This document shows, one piece after another, positions 1 to 7,588 of a DNA stretch of 33,434 bases. A program made the translations under genes and the position numbers. Source of the DNA: Gallionellales bacterium RIFCSPLOWO2_02_FULL_59_110 (lineage in GTDB: Bacteria > Pseudomonadota > Gammaproteobacteria > Burkholderiales > Gallionellaceae); the NCBI GenBank assembly GCA_001801215.1, contig MGXA01000021.1, positions 1-33,434 of the forward strand, written 5' to 3'. The stretch's first letter is position 1. Each line of letters begins with the position of its first letter. The notes below the pieces were generated by a model that was not told the DNA's origin, searched no databases, and worked only from the letters and a program-made list of their open reading frames with translations.

Positions 1-1
1 A

Positions 2-205
2 AGGGATCTGGAATCAAGCTCGCAATTGCTTGATGCGGGGGCGACCTATGCGTATCCGGAAGCCATCGAAGCGAGCCTGCGTCTCGGCGTGACAGCGATG
101 CAGATCCTGCGCATTCCTTACGATGATATCAACCTGCTGGTTCAGGGCGTGCGGGATTGGGATTACAAACCCGTGCTCGAAAAGGAAACTGATACCCATT
201 CATGA
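2..205 (+). CDS. C-terminal fragment of a CPA2-family monovalent cation/proton antiporter (KefB/YbaL-like)
   Basis: This frame is open from the window edge and ends in TGA at 203-205, giving the last 67 residues of a protein whose start lies outside the window. The text LLDAGATYAYPEAIEASLRL followed by a TAMQILRIP...LLVQGVRDWDY stretch matches, from memory, the end of the cytoplasmic TrkA-N/RCK regulatory domain of Kef-type K+/H+ antiporters. Proteins of this family exchange K+ or Na+ for protons across the inner membrane, with the nucleotide-binding C-terminal domain gating transport. The transmembrane part is not visible here, so the exact subfamily (KefB, KefC or YbaL) cannot be decided. 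A mechanosensitive channel gene follows on the same strand, which suits a role in ion or osmotic balance. Confidence 0.75.
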   Translation, partial: RDLESSSQLLDAGATYAYPEAIEASLRLGVTAMQILRIPYDDINLLVQGVRDWDYKPVLEKETDTHS

Positions 206-282
206 ACGCCGCAGATTCAGCAGCGCTCGAGCTGGCTGCGCAGATCGCCCCCGATGGGCTGCAAGGTACGAAACACGCGTAA
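202..282 (+). CDS. 26-codon open frame overlapping the antiporter stop; doubtful gene
   Basis: An ATG at 202-204 overlaps the antiporter TGA in the ATGA arrangement typical of translational coupling, and a frame of 26 codons runs to TAA at 280-282. The predicted peptide begins MNAADSAALELAAQIAPDG and has no motif I recognise. It may be a coupled small protein, the remnant of a gene truncated at its 3' end, or chance. The TAA overlaps the TAAAAT hexamer that could serve as a -10 element for the downstream mscS-type gene. Confidence is low because the only support is the overlap with the upstream stop. Confidence 0.18.
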   Translation: MNAADSAALELAAQIAPDGLQGTKHA

Positions 283-309
283 AATGCGCGAAATCAAGGA
301 CAAGGCATT

Positions 310-1206
310 ATGAATATCCCCGACATAAGTTATTTCCGCGAGTGGCTGCCCGCCGCCAGTACGCTGCTGCGCGTCGCCATCATCCTGCTGCTGGCCTGGG
401 TGGTGCTGCGCCTCAGCCGCAAGCTGATACGCACCTTCAGCGCCTACATGAACGCGCGCGCCGCCACGCCTGAGGAAACGCGGCGCATCGACACGCTGGC
501 TCGGGTGTTCCGCTACGTGGCGACGGTGGCGATCAGCCTGGTGGCGGGGATGCTGGCGCTGAGCGAACTGGGGATTTCCATCGCACCTATCCTCGGCGCC
601 GCCGGCGTGGTCGGCATCGCCGTCGGCTTCGGCGCGCAAAGCCTGATCAAGGATTTTTTCAACGGCCTGTTCATTCTGGTCGAAAACCAGATTCGCCAGG
701 GGGACGTGGTCGAAATATGCGGCAAGACCGGCGTGGTGGAAGAAGTCACGCTGCGCTATATCCAGTTGCGCGATTTCGAGGGTAGCGTGCATTTCGTGCC
801 GAACAGCCTGATCACCACGGTCACCAACAAGTCGCGCGGCTTTGCCTATGCGGTGATCGACGTGAGCATCGCCTACCGCGAAAGCGTCGATGAGGCCTTC
901 GCCATCATGCGTGAAGTGGGCGCGCTGATGCGCGCCAGCGAGGCGTTCGCCGCCAGGATACTCGAAGACATCGATATCGCCGGTGTGGACAACTGGGCGG
1001 ATTCCGCCGTGATACTGCGCTGCCGCTTCAAGGTTATCCCGCTGGAGCAATGGAGCGTGCGCCGCGAATTTCTGCGCCGCCTGAAAGAGGCGTTCGACGC
1101 GCGCGGCATCGAGATCCCCTATCCGCACCTGACCATTTATGCCGGGCAGGACAAGCAAGGCAACGCGCCGCCGCTGCGCGTGTTCCATACCGGTGAAACC
1201 CCATAG
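310..1206 (+). CDS. MscS-family small-conductance mechanosensitive channel
   Basis: The 298-residue product has the length and layout of E. coli MscS. Hydrophobic helices lie at about residues 16-36, 66-87 and 91-120. The third contains the Gly/Ala-rich pore helix (GAAGVVGIAVGFGAQSLIKD), followed by the conserved LVENQIRQGDVVEI and FVPNSLITTVTNKSR segments of the beta and lateral-portal domain. MscS proteins are homoheptameric inner-membrane channels that open under membrane tension to release solutes during hypo-osmotic shock. The ATG at 310 follows an AAGGA at 297-301. The gene sits between an antiporter gene and a sigma factor operon; no shared promoter can be shown. Family assignment is firm, but the paralogue (MscS proper or a YnaI/YbdG-like channel) is not, so no symbol is given. 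Confidence 0.93.
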   Translation: MNIPDISYFREWLPAASTLLRVAIILLLAWVVLRLSRKLIRTFSAYMNARAATPEETRRIDTLARVFRYVATVAISLVAGMLALSELGISIAPILGAAGVVGIAVGFGAQSLIKDFFNGLFILVENQIRQGDVVEICGKTGVVEEVTLRYIQLRDFEGSVHFVPNSLITTVTNKSRGFAYAVIDVSIAYRESVDEAFAIMREVGALMRASEAFAARILEDIDIAGVDNWADSAVILRCRFKVIPLEQWSVRREFLRRLKEAFDARGIEIPYPHLTIYAGQDKQGNAPPLRVFHTGETP

Positions 1207-1220
1207 CACGCCGGAAACAG

Positions 1221-1247
1221 TTGTGCGCGGCGCTTTTCCCGCATAAT
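1221..1247 (+). promoter_or_regulatory. Possible promoter of the sigma factor operon
   Basis: TTGTGC at 1221-1226 and CATAAT at 1242-1247 are separated by 15 bp, which is short for a sigma-70 promoter. It would start transcription near 1254, about 30 nt before the proposed CTG start. This is pattern matching only. Confidence 0.28.
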
Positions 1248-1282
1248 CTGCCACCATTCCGCATTGCAATGGAGCAATCAAT

Positions 1283-1852
1283 CTGGCCAGCCCAAACGAA
1301 CTGTCGCGGTTTTTAGGCAGCGTAGAACGCCGCGCATATAAACAAGCGCTGTATGCCGTGCAAAACCAGCATAGCGCGCTGGACATCGTGCAGGACGCGA
1401 TGATGAGGCTCGCCGAAAAATATGGCGACAAACCGGCCGCCGAGCTGCCGCCGCTATTCCAGCGCATTCTGCAAAACACCATACGCGATTACTATCGCAG
1501 GGAGAAGGCCAGAAACGCATGGCTAACCCTGTTTTCCTCCTTCACCCCGAAAAACGAAGACGAGGATTACGACCCTCTGGATAACCTGGAAAACAGCGAA
1601 AATCAGGCTGTTCCCGCAATGCCTGACGAATCCTTGCAGCAAAGACAGATCATGGCGCTCATCGAACGGGCGCTTGTCAAACTTCCGGCGCGTCAACGGG
1701 AAGCCTTCCTGTTGCGTTATTGGGAAAATCTGGATACAACCGAAACAGCGGCAGCGATGGGGTGCAGCGAAGGCAGTGTGAAGACTCACTGTTCGCGCGC
1801 GGTTCATGCGCTTGCCGCATCCCTTAAAGCAGAAGGAGTGGAGCTGCCATGA
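1283..1852 (+). CDS. RNA polymerase sigma factor of the sigma-70/ECF type, apparently CTG-initiated
   Basis: The product (189 residues from the start chosen here) has sigma region 2 at about residues 10-75 (SALDIVQDAMMRLAEKY, LFQRILQNTIRDYYRR) and region 4 at about 122-172 (LVKLPARQREAFLLRYWENL, then a helix-turn-helix in SEGSVKTHCSRAVHAL). It should direct RNA polymerase to a small alternative regulon. Start choice: the frame is open from 1247, with no ATG, GTG or TTG before GTG 1358. That GTG has no ribosome binding site and would remove the first helix of region 2. A CTG at 1283 lies 8 nt after GGAG (1271-1274) and yields the N-terminus MASPNELSRFLGSVERRAYK, which agrees with my memory of the family. 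The gene overlaps the DUF3619 gene by ATGA, so the two are probably co-translated. Confidence 0.85.
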   Translation: MASPNELSRFLGSVERRAYKQALYAVQNQHSALDIVQDAMMRLAEKYGDKPAAELPPLFQRILQNTIRDYYRREKARNAWLTLFSSFTPKNEDEDYDPLDNLENSENQAVPAMPDESLQQRQIMALIERALVKLPARQREAFLLRYWENLDTTETAAAMGCSEGSVKTHCSRAVHALAASLKAEGVELP

Positions 1853-2202
1853 ACCCAAACCCTAAACCGCAACCCATCGACCCGGAGCGCGTCGCCGCGC
1901 TGCTCACGCAAGCCAGCGAGGAATTGGATGGCGCTACCGTGGCCGCGTTGAAGCGCGCGCGCGAAGCCGCGCTGGAGAGGCAGCTTTTGCGCAAACCTGT
2001 TTTCGCGTTAAGCATGGGGCATCACACGCATTGGCTGGCATCGCACTCTGTCCCACAATGGGCGGCGGCATCCATCCTGTGCATGGCGGTGCTTGCCGGT
2101 CTTGCGGGTTACTGGCATTATGAAGCAGAGCATGACATCAGCCAGACGGATGTCGCCCTTCTGACCGATGACTTGCCTTTGGAAATTTTTGTAGATCACT
2201 GA
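1849..2202 (+). CDS. DUF3619 family membrane protein
   Basis: A 117-residue protein with a charged N-terminal helix (PIDPERVAALLTQASEELD, AALKRAREAALERQLL) and one hydrophobic segment at about residues 73-92 (WAAASILCMAVLAGLAGYW). A short C-terminal tail of about 25 residues would lie on the other side of the membrane. This matches the betaproteobacterial DUF3619 family. The ATG at 1849 overlaps the stop of the sigma factor gene by four bases. The tight coupling and single-pass topology, with the N-terminal part predicted cytoplasmic, suggest it could bind and hold the sigma factor as an anti-sigma protein. That role is inference; I see no ZAS zinc motif or other known anti-sigma motif. Confidence 0.8.
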   Translation: MNPNPKPQPIDPERVAALLTQASEELDGATVAALKRAREAALERQLLRKPVFALSMGHHTHWLASHSVPQWAAASILCMAVLAGLAGYWHYEAEHDISQTDVALLTDDLPLEIFVDH

Positions 2203-2211
2203 TTTGACCGC

Positions 2212-2580
2212 ATGAAACGAGCCGTCTCAGTTTTTGCTATATTTTGCGCGCTGAACATGACAGCAGCAGCAGCCGCTCAGTTGCCCTGGAGCGCCCTGAC
2301 GCCGTCCCAACGCGAAGCGCTTGCGCCGATGTCCCAGCAATGGGACGGCTTGCCTGAAATGCAACAAAAGCGCCTGCTGAATGCCGCCAGGCATTTTCCG
2401 GCGTTGAGCGCGGAAAAAAAGCAGCGTTTCCTGAGCCGTTTGACCACATGGAGCAAGCTTACTCCGGAGCAACGCCAGGCGGCGCGCGAAAAATATCGCG
2501 CTTTTAGCCAGGTTCCCGAAGAACAGCGCAAGCAGGTGAGGAAAATGGTCAAGGAAGATCAGACCAAAAAAGCGCAATAG
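2212..2580 (+). CDS. DUF3106 family exported protein
   Basis: A 122-residue protein starting with a signal peptide (MKRAVSVFAIFCALNMTAAAAAQ, probable cleavage after an Ala near residue 21). The mature part repeats a short helical motif: LTPSQREALAPMSQQWDGLPE, then LLNAARHFPALSAEKKQRFLSRLTTW, then LTPEQRQAAREKYRAF, and ends in a Lys-rich tail. This is the layout of DUF3106, a betaproteobacterial periplasmic family whose Q/R-rich helical repeats recall CpxP/Spy-type proteins. It follows the DUF3619 gene by nine bases and is the third gene of the sigma factor operon. A role in sensing or buffering envelope stress for the sigma factor would fit, but it is inferred only from position and shape. 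Confidence 0.8.
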   Translation: MKRAVSVFAIFCALNMTAAAAAQLPWSALTPSQREALAPMSQQWDGLPEMQQKRLLNAARHFPALSAEKKQRFLSRLTTWSKLTPEQRQAAREKYRAFSQVPEEQRKQVRKMVKEDQTKKAQ

Positions 2581-2867
2581 CCCCGAATCTGCCCCATGGG
2601 GCATCCCGCAAAATTCAAGCTATATCCCGAAATGTTGCAGGAGCGCAATTTATTGCGCGTTAGCGGGCTAGCGCCGCTCGGTCCACCACGCTAAAGCAAG
2701 CCGCAAGTAGCGACATTGCTAGATTGCAGCTTTTGCACTTTTCTGCATACCAACATAAATACCAACAATTGTTTGCGGCTGGGTTGCTTTTTAAGTGTCA
2801 TCCGGCCTGATTGCACCATCACAACCAGCAGCTTGAGATAATATGCCTTTAAGACCATAATCCGCCA
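2581..2867 (+). other. Intergenic gap before the toxin-antitoxin pair
   Basis: No convincing gene is visible. A perfect 6-bp inverted repeat with a 4-nt loop (GCGCAA-TTTA-TTGCGC, 2643-2658) lies shortly after the sigma operon but has no T-run, so it is at best a weak terminator. From about 2695 the sequence becomes more AT-rich, and a GATAAT hexamer at 2837-2842 could be a -10 element for the toxin gene. This is probably the left border of the inserted toxin-antitoxin segment. I see no target-site duplication. Confidence 0.35.
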
Positions 2868-2918
2868 ATACCTTGGAACGTACTCTTTCACGATGACTTT
2901 CACGCCGAGTTTCAGGCG

Positions 2919-3272
2919 ATGGGTGGCGCGCTCCAGGATGAGTTGCTCGCCCACGCCCGACTACTTCAGGAATTCGGCCCGCACTTGGGCAGGCCAACGG
3001 TGGATACGCTCAAAGGCTCGAAGCACGCAAACATGAAAGAGTTGCGTTTCGATTGTGAAGGCGGGGTATGGCGGGTGGCTTTTGCATTTGATACAGAACG
3101 CGCAGCAATCCTGCTGGTGGGCGGCGACAAGGGCGGCGCAGATCAACGGCGTTTCTATAAAAAGCTGATCGCCAGCGCAGATACAAGGTTTGATGGGCAT
3201 CTGGCCACGCTCAAAGCTGCCGCCATTTCAACGCAAGTAAAGGAGAAAAATCATGGCAAAAAATCTAAATGA
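2919..3272 (+). CDS. RelE/HigB-like type II toxin (Gp49/phage-derived family), 5' end damaged
   Basis: The product carries the core of the HigB/Gp49-like ribonuclease fold: LLAHARLLQEFGPHLGRP, TLKGSKHANMKELRF, VWRVAFAFDTERAAILLVGG and RRFYKKLI. The nearest ATG (2919) yields 117 residues but cuts off the first strand and helix. Homology to the family appears to extend upstream in the same frame to about 2868 (PWNVLFHDDFHAEFQ), where the expected start codon reads ATA (2868-2870), and the frame is closed by TAA at 2850-2852. The toxin is therefore either truncated and inactive or translated from a very weak start. It overlaps the antitoxin gene by 20 bases. Family toxins cleave mRNA at the ribosome. 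Confidence 0.72.
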   Translation: MGGALQDELLAHARLLQEFGPHLGRPTVDTLKGSKHANMKELRFDCEGGVWRVAFAFDTERAAILLVGGDKGGADQRRFYKKLIASADTRFDGHLATLKAAAISTQVKEKNHGKKSK

Positions 3273-3618
3273 TGTGTTGGTTGCGCTGCCGCCCAAGCGT
3301 CGTGCGAAAGTGGAACAGCGCGCGGGCGAACTGGCAACGCTCAAGGACTTGCGCTTGGCCGTTGAACACACCCAGCAAGACCTCGCCGCGAGCCTTGGGG
3401 TGGGACAGGACACGATCTCGCGCATTGAACGCCGCAGCGACCTGCTGCTCTCCACGCTACGCCGCTATGTCCAGGCAATGGGAGGTGAACTTGATCTGGT
3501 CGCGCGCTTCCCCAACCGCCCGCCCGTCTTGCTCGATCACATCGCCCAACAACCAGCAGCAAAGGGGCGTTCAGCTTCTACCAAGCTAATCGGCACACGA
3601 GGCAAGGCGATGGTATAA
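3253..3618 (+). CDS. HigA-like antitoxin with XRE-type helix-turn-helix
   Basis: A 121-residue protein whose middle part, about residues 34-62, is an XRE/Cro-type DNA-binding domain (TQQDLAASLGVGQDTISRIE). It is preceded by a basic N-terminal helix (LPPKRRAKVEQRAGELATL), as in antitoxins paired with Gp49/HigB-like toxins. The ATG at 3253 has a strong AGGAG at 3241-3245. The antitoxin should neutralise the upstream toxin and repress their shared promoter. With toxin first and antitoxin second the order is that of higBA. The C-terminal tail after about residue 100 is Ser/Lys-rich and probably disordered. A functional-looking antitoxin beside a damaged toxin would be the expected state of a decaying or disarmed module. 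Confidence 0.85.
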   Translation: MAKNLNDVLVALPPKRRAKVEQRAGELATLKDLRLAVEHTQQDLAASLGVGQDTISRIERRSDLLLSTLRRYVQAMGGELDLVARFPNRPPVLLDHIAQQPAAKGRSASTKLIGTRGKAMV

Positions 3619-3652
3619 CAGCAATCAGTTACAGCCTTAATCGCGCCGTGTA

Positions 3653-3687
3653 AGAAAAACCCGCTAGAGCTATATGCAATGCGGGTT
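3653..3687 (-). terminator. Intrinsic terminator of lptFG
   Basis: Read on the minus strand, AACCCGC pairs with GCGGGTT across a 16-nt loop, and the second arm continues into a short T-run ending in TTTTTC. It lies about 33 bp downstream of the lptG stop, in the expected orientation. The T-tract is short and the loop is long, so efficiency is uncertain. Confidence 0.55.
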
Positions 3688-3719
3688 ATCTGGAATATCC
3701 AGGAATGCTTAAAATACCG

Positions 3720-4796
3720 TTATCGCCTTTCGGTCCACCACAGCATTCCGCCGCCCAGTAGCAGGAACAGGAACGTCATTGACGTGGCGCTGACAAATGG
3801 CTGCCAGTCATTGAGCGCGCCCAAGCTGGCGAACAATCTCCCGACAAAATGAAAAACCAGCCCCATCACAATGCCCAGGAACACCATGGCGCCGACTCCC
3901 CCGCTGCGCCGGTGGTACGACGCGAACGGCAATGCCAGCAGCATCATGACCATCAGCGCAAACGGGTACGCCAGCTTGTTCCACATGGCGATCTCGTAGC
4001 GCGCACTTTTTTGGCGGTTGTCCTTCAAGTGGCTGGTGTATTGATACAGATTGGATGCCGACATCTGTTCCGGCTTTACCAGCAACACGCTCAATATGGA
4101 TGGGTTCAGCGCCGAGCGCCACTCCTGGCTTGATGTGGCGTTGATGCTGGTTCCTTGTTTGCTGAAAATTGTCTCCACAACATCATCGAGCTGCCAGCGT
4201 CCGTGCTCGATAAAACTTGCCTGCCTGGCATGGGTGATCGCCTGCAAATGGTACGTTTCGTCAAACCGGTAGATATCGATATTCGACAAGCTGATGTCTG
4301 GCATCACATTTTTCACGTTTACAAAGCTGTTGCCATCCTTGACCCACACGCCCGAGCGGAACTCCTTGACCGAAACCTGCGCGTTCTGGGCTTTCAGGCG
4401 CAATTCCTGCGCCAGCTGCTCGCTGGGCGGGGCGATAAATTCGCTGACGATAAAACTTAGCATGACCAGCGGCAGTGCGATCTTGAACAGAGCGCCTATC
4501 ATTTGCCACAACGATGCGCCGGAAGTTCGGTAGATGGTCAGTTCGGAGCTGGCCGCCATCTGCACCATGGCGAGAATAGCGCCCACCAGCGCTACCACCG
4601 GGAATAACTCGTGGATACGTCCGGGAATGGTCAATGTCACAAACAGCAACACGTAGCCCAGATGATATTGCCCGCTATCCATCACATTCAGCTCGTGGAT
4701 CAAATCCATGAAGGCAAACAGCGCGAGGAACGCGACGAACACCAGCGCGATGCTGAGATAGATTTCCTTGCCGAGATAGCGCGTCAGCAGGTTCAT
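3720..4796 (-). CDS. lptG: LPS export ABC transporter permease LptG
   Basis: A 358-residue inner-membrane protein of the LptF/LptG (YjgP/YjgQ) family. Helices are visible at about residues 14-34, 62-82 and 100-122, followed by a large periplasmic beta-jellyroll region, then three C-terminal helices from about residue 270 to 352. The cytoplasmic coupling segment ASSELTIYRTSGASL (about 82-96) is the part that contacts the ATPase LptB. With LptF and LptB it pulls lipopolysaccharide from the inner membrane and passes it to LptC and the LptA bridge. The ATG (4796-4794) overlaps the lptF stop by four bases, so the two permeases are co-translated in the expected 1:1 ratio. lptB and lptC are not in the window. 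Confidence 0.95.
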   Translation of the reverse strand: MNLLTRYLGKEIYLSIALVFVAFLALFAFMDLIHELNVMDSGQYHLGYVLLFVTLTIPGRIHELFPVVALVGAILAMVQMAASSELTIYRTSGASLWQMIGALFKIALPLVMLSFIVSEFIAPPSEQLAQELRLKAQNAQVSVKEFRSGVWVKDGNSFVNVKNVMPDISLSNIDIYRFDETYHLQAITHARQASFIEHGRWQLDDVVETIFSKQGTSINATSSQEWRSALNPSILSVLLVKPEQMSASNLYQYTSHLKDNRQKSARYEIAMWNKLAYPFALMVMMLLALPFASYHRRSGGVGAMVFLGIVMGLVFHFVGRLFASLGALNDWQPFVSATSMTFLFLLLGGGMLWWTERR

Positions 4797-5935
4797 TCCC
4801 CGTGCTCCGGTTTTTCCCTGGAAGCGTCACGGCGGCGCCCCGGTCTTGCCAGCCACCCGGATATCGAAAACAGCGTGGTGCGGCGGTAAAACATCAAAGC
4901 CGCAATCGACAACATGACCGCATGGATGCCCCACAGGCCGATTCCGGGCGACAGCTTGCCCTGCCCGACCCAGGTGTTCATCACGCCCATCATGTTGCTG
5001 TAGAGCATATACAGCACGATGGCCATGACCAGATTGAGCGAACGCCCGGCGCGCGGGTTGACATAGCTCAAGGGGATCGCCAGCAGCGCGAGGATGACTG
5101 CGCTGACAGGCAATCCCACCCGCCATTCCAGTTCGGCGATATTCTTCGGCGTGCGGTTTTGCCATAATTCGAGCGTCGACATGGTGCGCGCCCTGGGTAG
5201 CGCCTGTTTGGCCGGCGCAGTGTCGATGCGCATCGCGTAACGCTCGAAATCCACGACGTTGTAATCGCGTTGTCCGGGCACCCCTTCATAACGTGTCCCG
5301 TTGAGCAGCACCAGAAAGCGGTCCCCGTTCGGCAACGTTTCCTGCAAGCCCTGCCGCGCCACCATCGTACCCAGTTTGCCGTTCTGTTCCGACTGGACAA
5401 AAATGTTGCCGACGCGATTTGAACCCGCATCGACGTTTTCGATGAAGTACACCCGGTTCGACTGCCTGGATTCGCGGAAGGTGCCGGGGGTGGCGGCAGC
5501 CACATCGTCGCGGCTTTCCAGTTTGCTCCTGTACTCGTCGGCTTTCTGCAATGCCCACGGCGACAACACCATGCTGAGCAGCGCGATCAGCAGCAGCACC
5601 GGCAACGAATACCATACCACCGGGCGTATCCAGCTGGTCAGCCCGATCCCGGAACAGAACCACACCACCATTTCGCTGTCGCGGTAACAACGCGAAATGG
5701 TGAGCAATACCGAGATGAGCAGGCTGATGGAAAGCAGGATAGGCAGATAATTGAGGGCGCTGAAACCCAGCAGCACCAGCACACCATCCACCGAAATCAC
5801 GCCGCTGACCGCTTCGCGCAACTGGCGGATCAACTGGGTGACTACCACAATGCCGAGCAGCACCGAGAACACCAGCAGGCCATTGCTGCTAAACTCGCCG
5901 ATCAATGCGCGGTGAAAGACGCCAAGGCGCGGCAC
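4793..5935 (-). CDS. lptF: LPS export ABC transporter permease LptF
   Basis: The partner permease of LptG: three N-terminal helices, the coupling segment RCYRDSEMVVWFCSGIGLTSW, a periplasmic domain containing FRESRQSNRVYFIENV, and three C-terminal helices (PVSAVILALLAIPLSYVNPR and onwards). The start is uncertain. Family similarity begins at FHRALIGEF. The closest upstream candidate is GTG at 5935-5933 (380 residues), used here; an ATG at 5974-5972 would give 393 residues but has no ribosome binding site and would place the leader across the pepA -10 element. A still longer in-frame opening to 6028 would overlap pepA coding DNA and is unlikely. The gene is divergent from pepA, an arrangement common in Betaproteobacteria. 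Confidence 0.93.
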   Translation of the reverse strand: MPRLGVFHRALIGEFSSNGLLVFSVLLGIVVVTQLIRQLREAVSGVISVDGVLVLLGFSALNYLPILLSISLLISVLLTISRCYRDSEMVVWFCSGIGLTSWIRPVVWYSLPVLLLIALLSMVLSPWALQKADEYRSKLESRDDVAAATPGTFRESRQSNRVYFIENVDAGSNRVGNIFVQSEQNGKLGTMVARQGLQETLPNGDRFLVLLNGTRYEGVPGQRDYNVVDFERYAMRIDTAPAKQALPRARTMSTLELWQNRTPKNIAELEWRVGLPVSAVILALLAIPLSYVNPRAGRSLNLVMAIVLYMLYSNMMGVMNTWVGQGKLSPGIGLWGIHAVMLSIAALMFYRRTTLFSISGWLARPGRRRDASREKPEHGE

Positions 5936-5937
5936 CT

Positions 5938-5967
5938 TTGACTTTATACGGCGAGTTTGCGGATAAT
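5938..5967 (+). promoter_or_regulatory. Promoter of pepA
   Basis: TTGACT at 5938-5943 and GATAAT at 5962-5967 are separated by 18 bp, a good sigma-70 match. Transcription would begin near 5974, leaving a leader of about 34 nt with AAGGAG at 5996-6001 in front of the GTG at 6008. The -10 lies inside a small palindrome (GGATAATCC) and within the region from which lptF must start on the other strand, so the two divergent units probably share control DNA. Confidence 0.6.
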
Positions 5968-6007
5968 CCGGCATGAGACACAGGTTTTCTATTTTAAGGA
6001 GTAACGC

Positions 6008-7495
6008 GTGGAATTTAGCATAAAACAAGGCAGTCCGGAGAAGCTGAAAAGCGGTTGTGCGGTGGTCGGCGTGTTCGAAGACGGCAAATTATCGAAAGCC
6101 GCGCAAGCGCTGGACAAGGCCGCGAAGCACGCCCTGAGCGACCTCATCGCGCGCGGCGACATGAGCGGAAAAGCATCTTCCACATTGCTGCTGCACGGCA
6201 TTCCCGGCATCGTCGCCGAGCGCGTGCTGCTGGTCGGCCTGGGCAAGGCGAGCGAACTGGACAGCAAGACCAGCGTCGAAATCCTGCGCGCCACCTTCAA
6301 GGCGCTGCAAGACACTCCGGCCAAAGAGGCGGCGCTATTCTTCACCGGCGATTTCGCCGGCAGGGAACATGCGTGGGTCGTCAGGCAGGCGGTATTCGCC
6401 GCCGCCGAAAGCGCCTACCGCGCCGACAGCATGAAGAGCAAGCCGGCCAAACCACCGGCGCTGAAGCACATCGCCTTCATCACACCTGAGCCACCCTCTG
6501 CCGGGTCGAAGACCGCGCTCGGCCAGGCCGCCGCCGCCGCACACGGCATGAAACTGACCAAAGACCTCGGCAATTTGCCGGGCAATATCTGCACGCCGAC
6601 CTACCTCGCCAAGCAGGCGCTGGCCCTGGCAAAGGCGCACAAGAGCATCAAGGCCACGGTGCTGGAAGAAAAAGACATGCACAAGCTCGGCATGGGCTCA
6701 CTTCTCTCGGTTACGCGCGGCAGCGCACAGCCCGCCAAACTCATCACACTGGAATACAGGGGCGGCGACAAAAAACAGCAACCTGTCGTGCTGGTCGGCA
6801 AGGGCATCACTTTCGACAGCGGCGGCATCTCGCTCAAACCGGGCGCCGAAATGGATGAAATGAAATACGACATGTGCGGCGCGGCCAGTGTGCTGGGCAC
6901 CATGCAGGCCATCGCCGAAATGGGGCTGAAGCTCAACGTGGTCGGCGTTATCCCTTCCTGCGAAAACCTGCCCAGCGGCACCGCCACCAAACCCGGCGAC
7001 ATCGTGACCAGCATGTCCGGGCAGACTATCGAGATATTGAACACCGATGCGGAAGGCCGCCTCATCCTGTGCGATGCGCTGACCTACGCCGCCAGATTCA
7101 AACCGGATACCGTGATCGACATCGCCACGCTGACCGGCGCCTGCGTCATCGCGCTGGGCCATGTCGCCAGCGGCCTGTTCAGCAACGAGGACAAGCTCGC
7201 CCAGGAATTGCTGGCGGCGGGCGAACAGGCGCATGACCGCGCCTGGCAACTGCCGCTGTGGGACGACTACCAGCCGCTGCTGGACAGCAACTTCGCCGAC
7301 ATGCAAAACATCGGCGGGCGCGCGGGCGGCACCATCACCGCCGCGTGTTTTCTGTCGCGTTTCGCCAAGGACTACCGCTGGGCGCACCTCGACATCGCCG
7401 GAACCGCATGGAAATCCGGCAAGGAAAAGGGCGCGACCGGGCGACCGGTGCCGCTGCTCACGCAGTATTTAATTAACCGGGCAAACGGCAAATGA
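6008..7495 (+). CDS. pepA: Leucyl aminopeptidase (M17 family)
   Basis: A 495-residue cytosolic aminopeptidase, full length for the family. The C-terminal catalytic domain shows all expected dinuclear metal ligands: Lys265 and Asp270 in [13 protein letters not shown], Asp288 in MKYDMCG, and Asp347 and Glu349 in the signature NTDAEGRL. The catalytic residues Lys277 and Arg351 are also present. It removes N-terminal residues from peptides as a homohexamer, and some homologues (E. coli PepA) also bind DNA in plasmid resolution and transcription control. GTG at 6008 is the start, with AAGGAG just upstream and the typical MEFSIK N-terminus. It precedes holC and valS on the same strand, an order widely conserved in Proteobacteria. 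Confidence 0.97.
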   Translation: MEFSIKQGSPEKLKSGCAVVGVFEDGKLSKAAQALDKAAKHALSDLIARGDMSGKASSTLLLHGIPGIVAERVLLVGLGKASELDSKTSVEILRATFKALQDTPAKEAALFFTGDFAGREHAWVVRQAVFAAAESAYRADSMKSKPAKPPALKHIAFITPEPPSAGSKTALGQAAAAAHGMKLTKDLGNLPGNICTPTYLAKQALALAKAHKSIKATVLEEKDMHKLGMGSLLSVTRGSAQPAKLITLEYRGGDKKQQPVVLVGKGITFDSGGISLKPGAEMDEMKYDMCGAASVLGTMQAIAEMGLKLNVVGVIPSCENLPSGTATKPGDIVTSMSGQTIEILNTDAEGRLILCDALTYAARFKPDTVIDIATLTGACVIALGHVASGLFSNEDKLAQELLAAGEQAHDRAWQLPLWDDYQPLLDSNFADMQNIGGRAGGTITAACFLSRFAKDYRWAHLDIAGTAWKSGKEKGATGRPVPLLTQYLINRANGK

Positions 7496-7500
7496 TTTTT

Positions 7501-7574
7501 GCCACGGGGTACACAGAGATCACAGAGAAAGAAGCGGTTGTTTTTCTCTGTGTACTCTGTGGTCTCTGTGGCTT
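7501..7574. repeat. CACAGAG-family inverted repeat between pepA and holC
   Basis: The left arm (about 7501-7527) and the right arm (about 7546-7572) are imperfect reverse complements, and each contains degenerate tandem copies of a CACAGAG unit joined by two or three bases. The ends are GCCAC and GTGGC. The element fills nearly the whole gap between pepA and holC. A second member of the family lies at 16341-16460. Confidence 0.8.
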
Positions 7575-7588
7575 AAATGGTTTTAATC

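Noticed and set aside
217..1482. 421-codon minus-strand frame opposite the MscS-type and sigma factor genes
   Set aside because: Antisense shadow of two well-supported genes; no domain and no ribosome binding site.
4793..6028. Extended lptF start at 6028
   Set aside because: It would overlap the pepA start and promoter, and its extra residues do not resemble the LptF N-terminus.
7501..7574. Tandem CACAGAG units considered as a CRISPR or VNTR array
   Set aside because: Units are 7-9 bp with no unique spacers, and the second half is the complement of the first, so it is an inverted repeat and not a CRISPR array.
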